Shown one piece after another: positions 33,390-41,947 of a stretch of 64,000 bases of DNA. Numbering within the stretch: position 1 is the first letter of the stretch; the number at the start of each line of letters is the position of its first letter. The DNA comes from JAAXHE01 sp964551635 (GTDB lineage Bacteria; Latescibacterota; UBA2968; GCA-2709665), in assembly GCA_964551635.1 (NCBI GenBank), contig CAZKDZ010000076.1:24268-88267 (forward strand), written 5' to 3'. Made by a program: the position numbers and the translations under genes. Under the pieces are notes generated by a model. That model worked only from the letters and a program-made list of their open reading frames with translations. It was not told the DNA's origin and did not search any database.

Positions 33390-34352
33390 ATGAAAATGCG
33401 ACTGCGGGTCCTTGTTTTCTGTGTGTCGATGGGGTTGGCCTCCTCGGGTCTCTCGGAGGAGATGAAAACGCCGCCCAAACTCACGGTTGGCTTCCGCTTT
33501 ACATCGGCTTTCGGGCAGAAGGGCGGGGGCATTGGGCACTTTCACGAGCCATCCGCAATCGCCCTCGACACGTTCGGCAATCTCTACGTGGCCGATACGG
33601 GCAACGACCGCATCCAGAAGTTCGATGCGGAGGGTTCGTATGTGTCGGAAGTGGGTACGTTCGGCTGGGACCCCGGTCAATTCAGCCAGCCGACAGGGGT
33701 GGCGGTGGGACAGGGCGGACTCGAGGTATGTGTCGCGGACGGGAGAAACAATCGCATCCAGATCTTCAGCCCTCACTTCCGCCTTTTGAGTGTGGTCGGC
33801 GGGCGGGACGTCGACGGTCCGATCCGGATGGGAACGCTCGGCGGGATCGCGGTATCCGATGACGGTGAGCTCTACGTGTCGGATACCGATGCGGACCAGG
33901 TTGTACAGATCAGCGATTACAGCCCCGTGGAGAACCAGTTCGGGGGGTATGAGTACGGCGCCGACAGGCTCCGGCGTCCTCTGGGCCTCGCCGTGGGACA
34001 GAAGAACGAGGTCTACGTTTGTGACAGCGAGAACGATCGGGTCGCGGTATTCGACCGGTACGGAAACTTCATGAAGAGCCTGGCGGAAGGGTCGCTCTCC
34101 GGACCCGCCGGCGTATGCACCGGGCCTGAGGATGTACTGTTTGTGGCGGATACCGGGCATCACCGTATCGTGGTACTGGATCTTCGGACGGGGGAGGTGG
34201 CCTTGCTGATCGGCGGGCCCGATGCCGGTGGCCGGACGGGCGCGTTCAGGGCCCCTGCAGACGTGGCCTTCGGCGCCGGGAGATTCCTCTTTGTTCTGGA
34301 CGGCGGCAACCATCGCATTCAGAAGTTGGAAATGCTGATCAGCAGAAGGTAG
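33390..34352 (+). CDS. Exported NHL-repeat beta-propeller protein
   Basis: A 320-residue protein with a signal peptide (about residues 1-22). It has about six NHL blades, each marked by patterns such as NLYVADTGNDRIQKFD, LEVCVADGRNNRIQIF and VLFVADTGHHRIVVLD. NHL propellers are binding scaffolds; some carry peptidyl-amidation or lyase activity, but no catalytic domain is attached. GGAAGG lies just before the ATG. It precedes the SprA-like and Omp85 genes and may be a periplasmic partner of that outer-membrane system. Confidence 0.85.
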   Translation: MKMRLRVLVFCVSMGLASSGLSEEMKTPPKLTVGFRFTSAFGQKGGGIGHFHEPSAIALDTFGNLYVADTGNDRIQKFDAEGSYVSEVGTFGWDPGQFSQPTGVAVGQGGLEVCVADGRNNRIQIFSPHFRLLSVVGGRDVDGPIRMGTLGGIAVSDDGELYVSDTDADQVVQISDYSPVENQFGGYEYGADRLRRPLGLAVGQKNEVYVCDSENDRVAVFDRYGNFMKSLAEGSLSGPAGVCTGPEDVLFVADTGHHRIVVLDLRTGEVALLIGGPDAGGRTGAFRAPADVAFGAGRFLFVLDGGNHRIQKLEMLISRR

Positions 34353-34416
34353 GATGCTCAGTCCGAACGTACCATCCAGGACTCGGGAGTCATCAGGAGG
34401 GGTCGTGGGGTCTTGA

Positions 34417-34495
34417 AGGCCGGCAGGCCGGATAAGCTCTTTTTGACGGGCTGCCGGGGTCGGAACCGGGTTTTTGCAATTCCCGGCCTTTTTTT
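34417..34495 (+). terminator. Intrinsic terminator with competing stems, ending at a start codon
   Basis: Terminator stem CCGGG (34466-34470) / CCCGG (34482-34486) is followed by a run of seven T. Two upstream copies of AGGCCGG (34417-34423 and 34425-34431) can pair with CCGGCCT (34483-34489), which would break the terminator; CCGGCAG (34420-34426) can also pair with CTGCCGG (34451-34457). The last T is immediately followed by the ATG of the SprA-like gene. Confidence 0.5.
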
Positions 34496-37400
34496 ATGCT
34501 CAAGCGCCATTCCATACGGCAGGTCTTCATGATCTGCGCGGGCCTGTTCACAACGGCAGGCGCGGCGCCGCCGCCTGAACGGTTGACCGTCTTCGATCTG
34601 GAACGGACCCTTCGCGCGGATGGCGGCCGTGGACCTTATCGTATTTCGGATCGGCCGATTCTGGTGGACAGCGAACGGGTCTGGGTTGGGGACAGCCTGC
34701 TCGTGAGGGACCTGGACTACGACCTGAACTACGCCGACGGATTGCTGCTGCTGGCGCGGGGGCGGCCGCGAGGCGTCGAGTTTCTGGTCCGGTTCCGGCA
34801 GTTGCCCCGGGTGCTGTCCCGCGTTTACAGGCGTCGTGACCAGGACGTTCAACGGGCGCCGGTACGGCCGGCCCCGGCCCGGCGCCGGCGGCTTCGCGCG
34901 TCAGCGAGAGCGCCCGAGGCGTACGGCGAGGCGCAGACACAACTGGACGTGGGTGGCGTCAAACGCATTCAGGTCGCCGTTGGAGGAAACCGCGATCTCG
35001 AACTCAGCCAGTCGCTGCGGGTACATATTACAGGCCAGATGGCGGACGGCGTCGAAGTAACCGCGCTGCTGTCGGACCGGAACCTTCCGTTGGGGATTGA
35101 AGGGAGCACCCGCAGCCTGCAGGAGCTGGACCGGGTGATGTTTCAGGTCCGTTCACGGAAGCTCTCGGCCTCACTCGGCGATCTGGACGTTGCGTTTGAC
35201 GGTACCACATTCGGCAGGTATCGCCGCAGGCTTCACGGCGCGCACGTCGCGTATTCGTCTTCCGGGAGAGATTTGAGGATATTCGGGGCATCCGCTGACG
35301 GACGCTGGATCAGCCACCGCCTTCTTCCCGTCGAAGGATATCAGGGCCCGTACCGGTTGCCAGGTAACGCGGGGGCGAGGGACGGACGCATCGCGGCGGG
35401 TTCGGAACGGGTCTGGCAGGACGGACGTCTGTTGCGGGGGGGCGAAAGTCAGGACTACGTTGTGGACTATGAAATGTCCACAATCACATTTACACCCGTC
35501 AGGCCGGTAACCGGGCAGAGCCGCATTACCGTGGAGTACCAGTACGAGGCGCCCGGCTCCCGCCGGCGTCTGATGGGCGCACGCGGTACGCTCGCGCTCT
35601 CCGATGACCGTCTGAAGCTGGGGGGCACGTACATTCGGGAGGCCGACCCGGACGGCCGGGTCCCGGGTGTCGGCATTTCCGCACCTCCGTTTCAGCCCGT
35701 ACGACATCAGCTGGCTGTGATGGACGCGGCGTATGAACCGGTCGGGGGTGTGCGGTTCGACGGCGAACTGGCGCTGAGCCAGGCGCCCGCGCTCGTGGAC
35801 GGGGATACGCAGCAGCGTGGCCGAGCATTCAGGCTGGGACTGGACTTGTGGCCGGAGGCGCTGCGGCTGGGCGGAACTGGCATCGGGCGGTTTCGACTGA
35901 CCGGCGCATTCAGGCAGATCGGCGCACAGTTTCGCGGGATCGAGAGGCCCGAGAGGGTAACGCGCGAGGGGCGGTGGGGCTGGCAGGCCGACGGTCCGCA
36001 GGCCGGAGACCGGATGGGCGAAGTCGCGTTGCAGTACGCCCTGAGGCCCGGCATCCGGTTCGACGCCGGCTACGGCAGGCGCCTCGGAAAGGTGAACGCG
36101 GTCCGGCGCGACGCGGGGCTTCAGATTTCCAACGCGCGCGGGCCGCAGGTGTTCTATCGATTCGACGAGGTGTCTCACGGGTCAGGGTTGTTCTCCCGTC
36201 ATCGGAGCCGCATCCGGGCGCCTTTGCGAGGGATTACGCCAGGGATTCGTTTCGAGTCGGAAACCGCGACGGGGTCGTCGGTTGCTCATTCCACGCTGTT
36301 CTACGCCACCGCGCCCGATTCCGCGCATCGCGGGATACGCATCCGGGCGGGGGCGATGGACCTCTCCACGCGGATGATGGGTGCGCTGGCGTGGACGTCG
36401 GAGGTTTCAATCCGCAGAATAGGCGTCCGGGAGCGCGCGTGGCAGGACAGCCTGCGGGCCTGGGCCACGACCCACCGCGCCACGATGTCCGGCCGGCGCG
36501 GGCTGTCGTTTTCCGGAGAGTACAGCAGGAGCCGAACGAATTCACCGCTGCATCCGGAAAAGGGGCGAGTTACGGACCTTGCCCGCATCAGGTGGGGGTA
36601 CGACGTTCTGAACGGCGCCGTTTCGCACAGATTCTCCTATCGGATCTCGAGTACCGGGGCCCCGGACGGCGGGCCGGTGTTTGTCGACGTCGGACGCGGT
36701 CGAGGCACGCATGAATGGGAAGACGTGGACGGCGACGGGCTCCGGGATCCGGAGGAATTCGTTGCCGACACCGATGGAGAATACGTACGGTTCTTCAGCC
36801 CGTCCGTCGGATTCCGTCCCGTGCGTGACGCGGCTCTTGCGGCCAGGACGGAATTGGTGTTGAAGCGGCTGCTGAAATCTCCCGAGGGCAGGTGGTTGCG
36901 TCTTCTCTCAGGCCTGTCGCTGGACGTATCGTTGGAAGCCGACCGGCAGGCGCCGCCGGACGATGCCGGCGTGGCGCCCTGGAACCTGTACGGTTTCGGT
37001 TCCGGCGAGGGGATGCTGAACGGCAGGCGCGAGCTGAGGACGCGGCTCTACCTGTTCCGATACGGCCGTCCCGCCACGCTGCGTCTATCCACCCGCCGGG
37101 GTTCCCGGGTGGACCGGGACTTCACCGGAGGTGCGCTGGAGACGAATTCGCGGGCGTCCGCACTGGGACGATTCACGCTTGGCAGGACGTCATCTCTGGA
37201 GTTGGAGCTGCATGGCGAGACGCGGGACCGGCCCGGTGAAGGGCCTTTTTTCTACCGGATCCGGTCGCGCCGGATTTCAATGAACGGGTACCGGCACCCG
37301 CCCAGGTCGTGGCAGTCCCGCCTGGAACTGTCAATCGGCAGGGACCGGGAGGAGAATCGAGCACTGGTGGCCCGCTTTGTGTCCGTCCGCCCGGAATTCC

Positions 37401-37651
37401 GGCGCGCGCTTCCCGGCCGGGGTCGATTAAGGGTATCGTGTGACTGGACCCGTGTTTTCGGGTCCGGATCCATGCCGTTGTTTCTGAGAATGGCCGATGG
37501 AAACCGGGACGGAAACAACCTCGGCTGGCGTCTGGGCGTGGACTACCGGCTGGGTCGGTATCTGACGGCCACGGCCCTGTACGACGGGCGCAGGCGGCCC
37601 GGAAGATCTCTCCTGCATCTCGGGCGCATGGAGATGCGGGCCCTGTTCTGA
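34496..37651 (+). CDS. Very large exported outer-membrane barrel protein, SprA-like
   Basis: A 1,051-residue protein. Residues 1-23 form a signal peptide (KRH followed by a hydrophobic stretch ending AGAA). Alternating hydrophobic/polar segments rich in Arg, Gly and Tyr run to the end, as in long beta-barrels. Two DYxxDY motifs are typical of SprA-related translocon barrels: RDLDYDLNYADGLLLL (about 75-90) and QDYVVDYEMSTITF (about 319-332). A calcium-loop DVDGDGLRDPEEF lies near residue 743. It is far shorter than SprA of the type IX system, so the assignment is by motif only. The ATG has no ribosome site because it abuts a terminator T-run. The Omp85 gene follows after 18 bases. Confidence 0.7.
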   Translation: MLKRHSIRQVFMICAGLFTTAGAAPPPERLTVFDLERTLRADGGRGPYRISDRPILVDSERVWVGDSLLVRDLDYDLNYADGLLLLARGRPRGVEFLVRFRQLPRVLSRVYRRRDQDVQRAPVRPAPARRRRLRASARAPEAYGEAQTQLDVGGVKRIQVAVGGNRDLELSQSLRVHITGQMADGVEVTALLSDRNLPLGIEGSTRSLQELDRVMFQVRSRKLSASLGDLDVAFDGTTFGRYRRRLHGAHVAYSSSGRDLRIFGASADGRWISHRLLPVEGYQGPYRLPGNAGARDGRIAAGSERVWQDGRLLRGGESQDYVVDYEMSTITFTPVRPVTGQSRITVEYQYEAPGSRRRLMGARGTLALSDDRLKLGGTYIREADPDGRVPGVGISAPPFQPVRHQLAVMDAAYEPVGGVRFDGELALSQAPALVDGDTQQRGRAFRLGLDLWPEALRLGGTGIGRFRLTGAFRQIGAQFRGIERPERVTREGRWGWQADGPQAGDRMGEVALQYALRPGIRFDAGYGRRLGKVNAVRRDAGLQISNARGPQVFYRFDEVSHGSGLFSRHRSRIRAPLRGITPGIRFESETATGSSVAHSTLFYATAPDSAHRGIRIRAGAMDLSTRMMGALAWTSEVSIRRIGVRERAWQDSLRAWATTHRATMSGRRGLSFSGEYSRSRTNSPLHPEKGRVTDLARIRWGYDVLNGAVSHRFSYRISSTGAPDGGPVFVDVGRGRGTHEWEDVDGDGLRDPEEFVADTDGEYVRFFSPSVGFRPVRDAALAARTELVLKRLLKSPEGRWLRLLSGLSLDVSLEADRQAPPDDAGVAPWNLYGFGSGEGMLNGRRELRTRLYLFRYGRPATLRLSTRRGSRVDRDFTGGALETNSRASALGRFTLGRTSSLELELHGETRDRPGEGPFFYRIRSRRISMNGYRHPPRSWQSRLELSIGRDREENRALVARFVSVRPEFRRALPGRGRLRVSCDWTRVFGSGSMPLFLRMADGNRDGNNLGWRLGVDYRLGRYLTATALYDGRRRPGRSLLHLGRMEMRALF

Positions 37652-37669
37652 GGAACGGAAAGGTGCGGT

Positions 37670-39385
37670 GTGTCTAGACAGTTGCGTATATGTCCCTATG
37701 GCCTTGTCATCTCGCTTGTCGTGGGCGTGTCAGGAGACGTGTTTGCGTCGGATCGCGTGCTCGTTCGGCAGGTGCGGGTAGACGGGGCGCACCGGGTTTC
37801 CGGGGACCGCGTTCGGGGATGGCTGATGACGCGGGCAGGCATGCCTCTGGACAGCCTGTTGCTTGAGAAGGATATGGCGCGAATTCTGGAAGGCTATGTG
37901 CACGAGGGTTACTGGCAGGTATCCGTCGCGTTTCCGGAGGTGGAACTGGATCGGGGGCGAGTGCGGTTTCGGATCGAGGAGGGCCGGCGGACCCTTATCA
38001 ATACGGTCCGGATTTCAGGAAATGTACACGTTGCAACGGACTCGCTGATGAGCCGGATGTTTTCGCGCAGCGGTTCGCCGCTTGTCAGGGAATCCCTGGA
38101 GTTCGACATCGAAGCGATTCTCGGGTTCTACGAGAACCGCGGCTACCCCTATTGTTCGGTGGCGCCTGAGGTGAGCTTGCTGCCCGGCAGCCACGCGGCC
38201 GGGGTCAGGATCGCTGTCGACGAAGGTCCCTTCGTGCGGGTGGATACGATCCGCTTCGCAGGTAACCGGATCACCCGTGACGAGACTTTGCGCCGGGAAA
38301 TGCGGATGGCGCAGGGTGGGCCCTACGACCAGCGACGGGTCGACCGTGCACTCCGTGCGCTCAGGCGGCTTCCGTTTCTGCTGGACGTGGATGCCCCGTT
38401 ATTGACTACCGAACCCGATGGCCGGACGGCGCTGGTCGTTACCGTCCACGAGGCCCCGGCCGGCAGGGCAGAAGGCGTCGTTGGCGTTGCGCCCGCGTCG
38501 CGCGATGGCGTCCAGGGGCTTAGCGGATCGTTCGCGACCACGTTTGTGAATCTGCTCGGAACCGGCAGGCGGGCGGACGCCTCCTGGTCGCGAAGCGGAA
38601 GGGGGGCGTCAGACCTGGACCTGCGTTACCATGAACCCTGGATCCTGAGGCGGCCCCTGGGCCTGGAGGCGGGGCTGCTGATGCGACAGCGGCCCGGATT
38701 CGCTGAAAACCGCATGGGTCTCGGCGTCAGTCTGACGACGGCCGGCGGCGCCCGGGTCCGGCTGGGTGCTTCCAGGGGCGGAATCCGGCCGGATTCGAGC
38801 GGGGCAAGCGGATTTGAGAAGGGTCGTATAACGTCTCTGGACGGTGCGCTGGAATTGGACCGCAGGAACGATCGATGGAACCCGACGTCGGGGTCGTTGT
38901 ATCGCGTCGGCCTCGTGTGGAGCCGCGTGACGCAGGGCAGCGGCGCCGGCCGGAGGTTGCGCGCGACCGCGGACCTGCATCGAATTCTCGCGCTGGGCCA
39001 GCGGACCGCGTTGGCAGCCTCGCTGCATGGAGCGGGTGTTGCAGAAACCGGCATCGGGCTTCCGGACGGGCCGTTTCGATTGGGAGGCGCCACGTCGATA
39101 CGAGGCTATCGTGAGGAGGAGTTTCTGGTGAACCGGGCGATCTGGATGAATCTGGAACTGCGCCTGATCCTTGCGCGCCGGTCACGGGCGTTTCTCTTTG
39201 TCGATGCCGGTGTTCTGGGAGATGCCGCGGGGGGCGAAAGGAAGGGGTTGCTCTTCCCGCTTGGTTTCGGACTGGGCATGCGAACCGTATCCCGGTTCGG
39301 GACCATCGGAATGGATTACGGGCTGGCAAGAACCGACAGTCCGGGTCGTGGAAAGGTTCACGTACGTATGGTGAACGACTTCTAA
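37670..39385 (+). CDS. Omp85-family outer-membrane protein (BamA/TamA-like)
   Basis: A 571-residue protein with a signal peptide (to about residue 27) and about three POTRA domains (28-265), e.g. VRQVRVDGAHRVSGDRV and VDTIRFAGNRITRDETL. The C-terminal barrel (about 275-571) carries the lid-loop motif GGATSIRGYREEE and ends in a terminal Phe. It is shorter than BamA and closer to TamA or accessory Omp85 proteins. GTG start with GGAAAGG upstream. It may insert the adjacent SprA-like barrel. The stop is followed by the 30-bp repeat unit. Confidence 0.88.
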   Translation: MSRQLRICPYGLVISLVVGVSGDVFASDRVLVRQVRVDGAHRVSGDRVRGWLMTRAGMPLDSLLLEKDMARILEGYVHEGYWQVSVAFPEVELDRGRVRFRIEEGRRTLINTVRISGNVHVATDSLMSRMFSRSGSPLVRESLEFDIEAILGFYENRGYPYCSVAPEVSLLPGSHAAGVRIAVDEGPFVRVDTIRFAGNRITRDETLRREMRMAQGGPYDQRRVDRALRALRRLPFLLDVDAPLLTTEPDGRTALVVTVHEAPAGRAEGVVGVAPASRDGVQGLSGSFATTFVNLLGTGRRADASWSRSGRGASDLDLRYHEPWILRRPLGLEAGLLMRQRPGFAENRMGLGVSLTTAGGARVRLGASRGGIRPDSSGASGFEKGRITSLDGALELDRRNDRWNPTSGSLYRVGLVWSRVTQGSGAGRRLRATADLHRILALGQRTALAASLHGAGVAETGIGLPDGPFRLGGATSIRGYREEEFLVNRAIWMNLELRLILARRSRAFLFVDAGVLGDAAGGERKGLLFPLGFGLGMRTVSRFGTIGMDYGLARTDSPGRGKVHVRMVNDF

Positions 39386-39413
39386 CGTCCCCGAAAAACG
39401 ACGAATCCTGGTC
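39384..39413 (+). repeat. 30-bp dispersed repeat unit (copy 1)
   Basis: aacgtccccgaaaaacgacg followed by aatcctggtc overlaps the Omp85 TAA stop and lies between two convergent genes. It matches 62498-62527 at all but three positions by eye; its tail also occurs at 20594-20603. Confidence 0.6.
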
Positions 39414-40227
39414 AAAAGGGGAACAGGACGGGGATGTTTTCGGGCGGGAGAGCGCCGCCGTATTCGCAGACCTGAAAGGCCTCGGCATACCGGACAGCGA
39501 GTCCGCGGCTTTCGCCGTAACGTTTCACGAGAATGTCCCGATGCCGGTCGGCAACCGCGCGGAACTGCTCCAGCCGGTGCTCCAGCCACTTCCTGCGCTG
39601 GCGGGGCGATTTCGGCACTTCGTCGAGCTTTCCGGCGTTATAGGGCAGCCACTCGTACATCTGCGACGTATGACAGTGCAGCATATCGAGCTTTTTCTCC
39701 ACAATCGCATCGATGTCGATTGCGACCTCGGGCGTAAAGGGTGCGGGAAACCTGAAGTTGTCGCTCATGTAGGCGATTACCGGATTGTACGCCAGCGCGG
39801 GAACGTCCGTACAGACGTTCGGGACGGTTACCATATACGCCGCGTCCTGAACGAGGATGCCCGCGTACCGATGGTCCGGATGGTAGTCATTGGGCCGATG
39901 GGCGAGAATGAGGTCCGGGGTGTAGGCACGGATCATGCGGATGACGTGCTTGCGGTTTTCCAGCGTGGGCTCCAGTTCCCCGTCGTGGATGTCCGTTACG
40001 AGGTATTCGATGCCGGCCACCGCGCCGGCGGCCTCGGCCTCGGCCCGGCGTCTGCGCGCGAGCGCGATGCCCCCGGTCTCGTGGTGGCCCGCGTCTCCGT
40101 TTGTCATGGAGACGAACCGGACTTCATGACCCAGCGCCGCGTAGCTGATTGCAAGGCCGCCGGCCTTGAGGTCACAGTCGTCCGGATGCGCCCCGAAAAC
40201 GATGATTCTGAGAGGTCGGTTGGTCAC
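39412..40227 (-). CDS. PIG-L family deacetylase (LmbE-like)
   Basis: A 271-residue zinc-dependent N-acetyl hydrolase, usually acting on an N-acetylglucosamine-containing substrate. The zinc motif GAHPDDCD (HPDD at 14-17) and the downstream HRPNDYHPDH fit the family. The GTG start at 40227 gives the family N-terminus; the open frame continues far upstream inside the preceding gene. It starts 8 bases after the stop of the polysaccharide-deacetylase-like gene in the same operon. Confidence 0.88.
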   Translation of the reverse strand: MTNRPLRIIVFGAHPDDCDLKAGGLAISYAALGHEVRFVSMTNGDAGHHETGGIALARRRRAEAEAAGAVAGIEYLVTDIHDGELEPTLENRKHVIRMIRAYTPDLILAHRPNDYHPDHRYAGILVQDAAYMVTVPNVCTDVPALAYNPVIAYMSDNFRFPAPFTPEVAIDIDAIVEKKLDMLHCHTSQMYEWLPYNAGKLDEVPKSPRQRRKWLEHRLEQFRAVADRHRDILVKRYGESRGLAVRYAEAFQVCEYGGALPPENIPVLFPF

Positions 40228-40234
40228 GGTGTGC

Positions 40235-41947
40235 TCAGTCGGGAATCGGGTGGTAGACGGCCTCGATCGATACGTTGGATCGACCTTCGGGTATGGACAC
40301 GAAAGCGACGCGTTCACGGTAACGGACGTCGGTGTCAAAATGCGCCTCTTCCCCGTCCACCCGGATTTCGCCGACCGATGCGCCGGCGAACTGCAGCGGG
40401 ATCTGGATGCGGAGATCGGGGTGAGGCGAACCGCCCTGCAGGCAGAATCCGAGTCTCGAACCGTTCCATCGCAGGTCGGCCAGCCGCCACGTATCACGCG
40501 CGCTCCAGAAGGCCGCCCACTGGTCGAAGGACCAGATGGGCAGGCCTTTTTCATTTGCCTGGCGAAGCAGTTCCCGGCCCTGTTCCTCTGAAAACCTCAC
40601 CCAGTTTCCTGGATGGATACAGACGCCGTAGGGTGTGTGGAAACGGGTCGTGATATCGGTGAAGATGCGCTCGAGCATGACCGAGAAAACAGCCGGCGAC
40701 AGCTTGTAGGAATAGTCCTGGGGACCGAACATGCCGTCGTCGATGAGGTGGGTGTGTTGCTGATAGACGTTGACGAGGCGCCCGTCCGGGTGGCAGAATC
40801 GCATGGGCAGCGCCGCGCCGAAGGAGGCGTAGGGCGCGTTCTCCCTGTCTCTCATATAGGTCCCGGAAAAATAGTTGCCGTCCATCTGCACGCCCAGTCT
40901 TTCCATGACGTCCACGAGGTCCAGATAGCCGGCCCATGCCGTGCAGTGATTGCGCACGGTACGGGCGGGAATCCCGAATGTCTCCTCAAACAGGCGGATC
41001 TGGCGTTCGAATTCGGCAACGCGTTCCTGTACGGGACGTCCGTCCAGCGGGCGAAGGTTCGGATGCGGTCCGATGTCGTGGCGTTTCGCGTATCCTGCCA
41101 CGTCATCGGGTGTGGACTTCGTGTGGTTGGGGATGATGTACAGGCTCATGCGTCCCCCCGCGTCGGAGACACCGTCGAACTCATCCTCGTTCGACGTCAC
41201 GTCGGCGTTGTCTTCGTCGCCGGAGTAGAGCAGGATGCCCGGAGCCGTGCGGGGAAGATGAGACAGGACGGGAACCGGCGCAGGCAGGCGCTTGCGTGCA
41301 AAGTCTGTGAACAACCGCGATAGCAGGTCGGCGTGGGGAATCCATCCGGCATCATAGGGACCCAGGCGGGCGGCCATGTGGGTGGGACGTGCGCAGCCGT
41401 CTCCGTGGGGAATGCTTTCGGCGAGGGCGGGATCTCCCTGGCGCAGCAAGAGAACGCAACGGGGCAGATCGAAGGCGAATGAGACGATTCGTCCGCTGCC
41501 GAGACGGGTCTCCGCAATCCCCGCGGTTTCGCCGCCATAGCGCCCGGGATGAGACAGATAGGCCAGTGGTTTCGCGGTTTCTGAGAGTTCCCACGCGTGA
41601 ACCGACCCCACAATCGGGACGAATTCCCCGGCCAGACCGCCGGTGGGATACGCCACGTTGCGAAGGCGCAGCGGTGGTTCTTTCGTGCCCCGCACCTTCA
41701 GCCCGGCCGCATGAGCGAGCGCCCTTCCCGGAAGGAAGCAGAGAACCGTGCCTCCCCGACGGGCGTAGTCGGGCAGCGCGGCGTCATCATTATAGGCCGG
41801 ACAAACAAGCACGGGGAAATCGGCGGGATCCAGACCGGGCACCATGTCGCCTGAGACTGGCGCGTAGAGCGGCAGCCCCCAGGTCTTGAGAATCTCGGCG
41901 ATGTACGCCGAAAGCCTGGACCGGTTTGTCATGATGCCGATCTGCAT
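40235..41947 (-). CDS. Polysaccharide-deacetylase-like protein with N-terminal amidotransferase-like domain
   Basis: A 570-residue protein. Residues 1-180 resemble a glutamine-amidotransferase-like (Rossmann-type) domain without obvious catalytic residues (FPVLVCPAYNDDAALPDYAR, GGTVLCFLPGRA). Residues about 230-480 look like a NodB-type deacetylase: a metal Asp-rich start SGDEDNADVTSNEDE, DIGPHPNLRP, and a late Pro/His segment GVCIHPGNWVR. The C-terminal 80 residues are a small beta domain. No signal peptide. Its start overlaps the MocA stop (TGATG) and it is followed by a PIG-L deacetylase. Function by fold only. Confidence 0.6.
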   Translation of the reverse strand: MQIGIMTNRSRLSAYIAEILKTWGLPLYAPVSGDMVPGLDPADFPVLVCPAYNDDAALPDYARRGGTVLCFLPGRALAHAAGLKVRGTKEPPLRLRNVAYPTGGLAGEFVPIVGSVHAWELSETAKPLAYLSHPGRYGGETAGIAETRLGSGRIVSFAFDLPRCVLLLRQGDPALAESIPHGDGCARPTHMAARLGPYDAGWIPHADLLSRLFTDFARKRLPAPVPVLSHLPRTAPGILLYSGDEDNADVTSNEDEFDGVSDAGGRMSLYIIPNHTKSTPDDVAGYAKRHDIGPHPNLRPLDGRPVQERVAEFERQIRLFEETFGIPARTVRNHCTAWAGYLDLVDVMERLGVQMDGNYFSGTYMRDRENAPYASFGAALPMRFCHPDGRLVNVYQQHTHLIDDGMFGPQDYSYKLSPAVFSVMLERIFTDITTRFHTPYGVCIHPGNWVRFSEEQGRELLRQANEKGLPIWSFDQWAAFWSARDTWRLADLRWNGSRLGFCLQGGSPHPDLRIQIPLQFAGASVGEIRVDGEEAHFDTDVRYRERVAFVSIPEGRSNVSIEAVYHPIPD

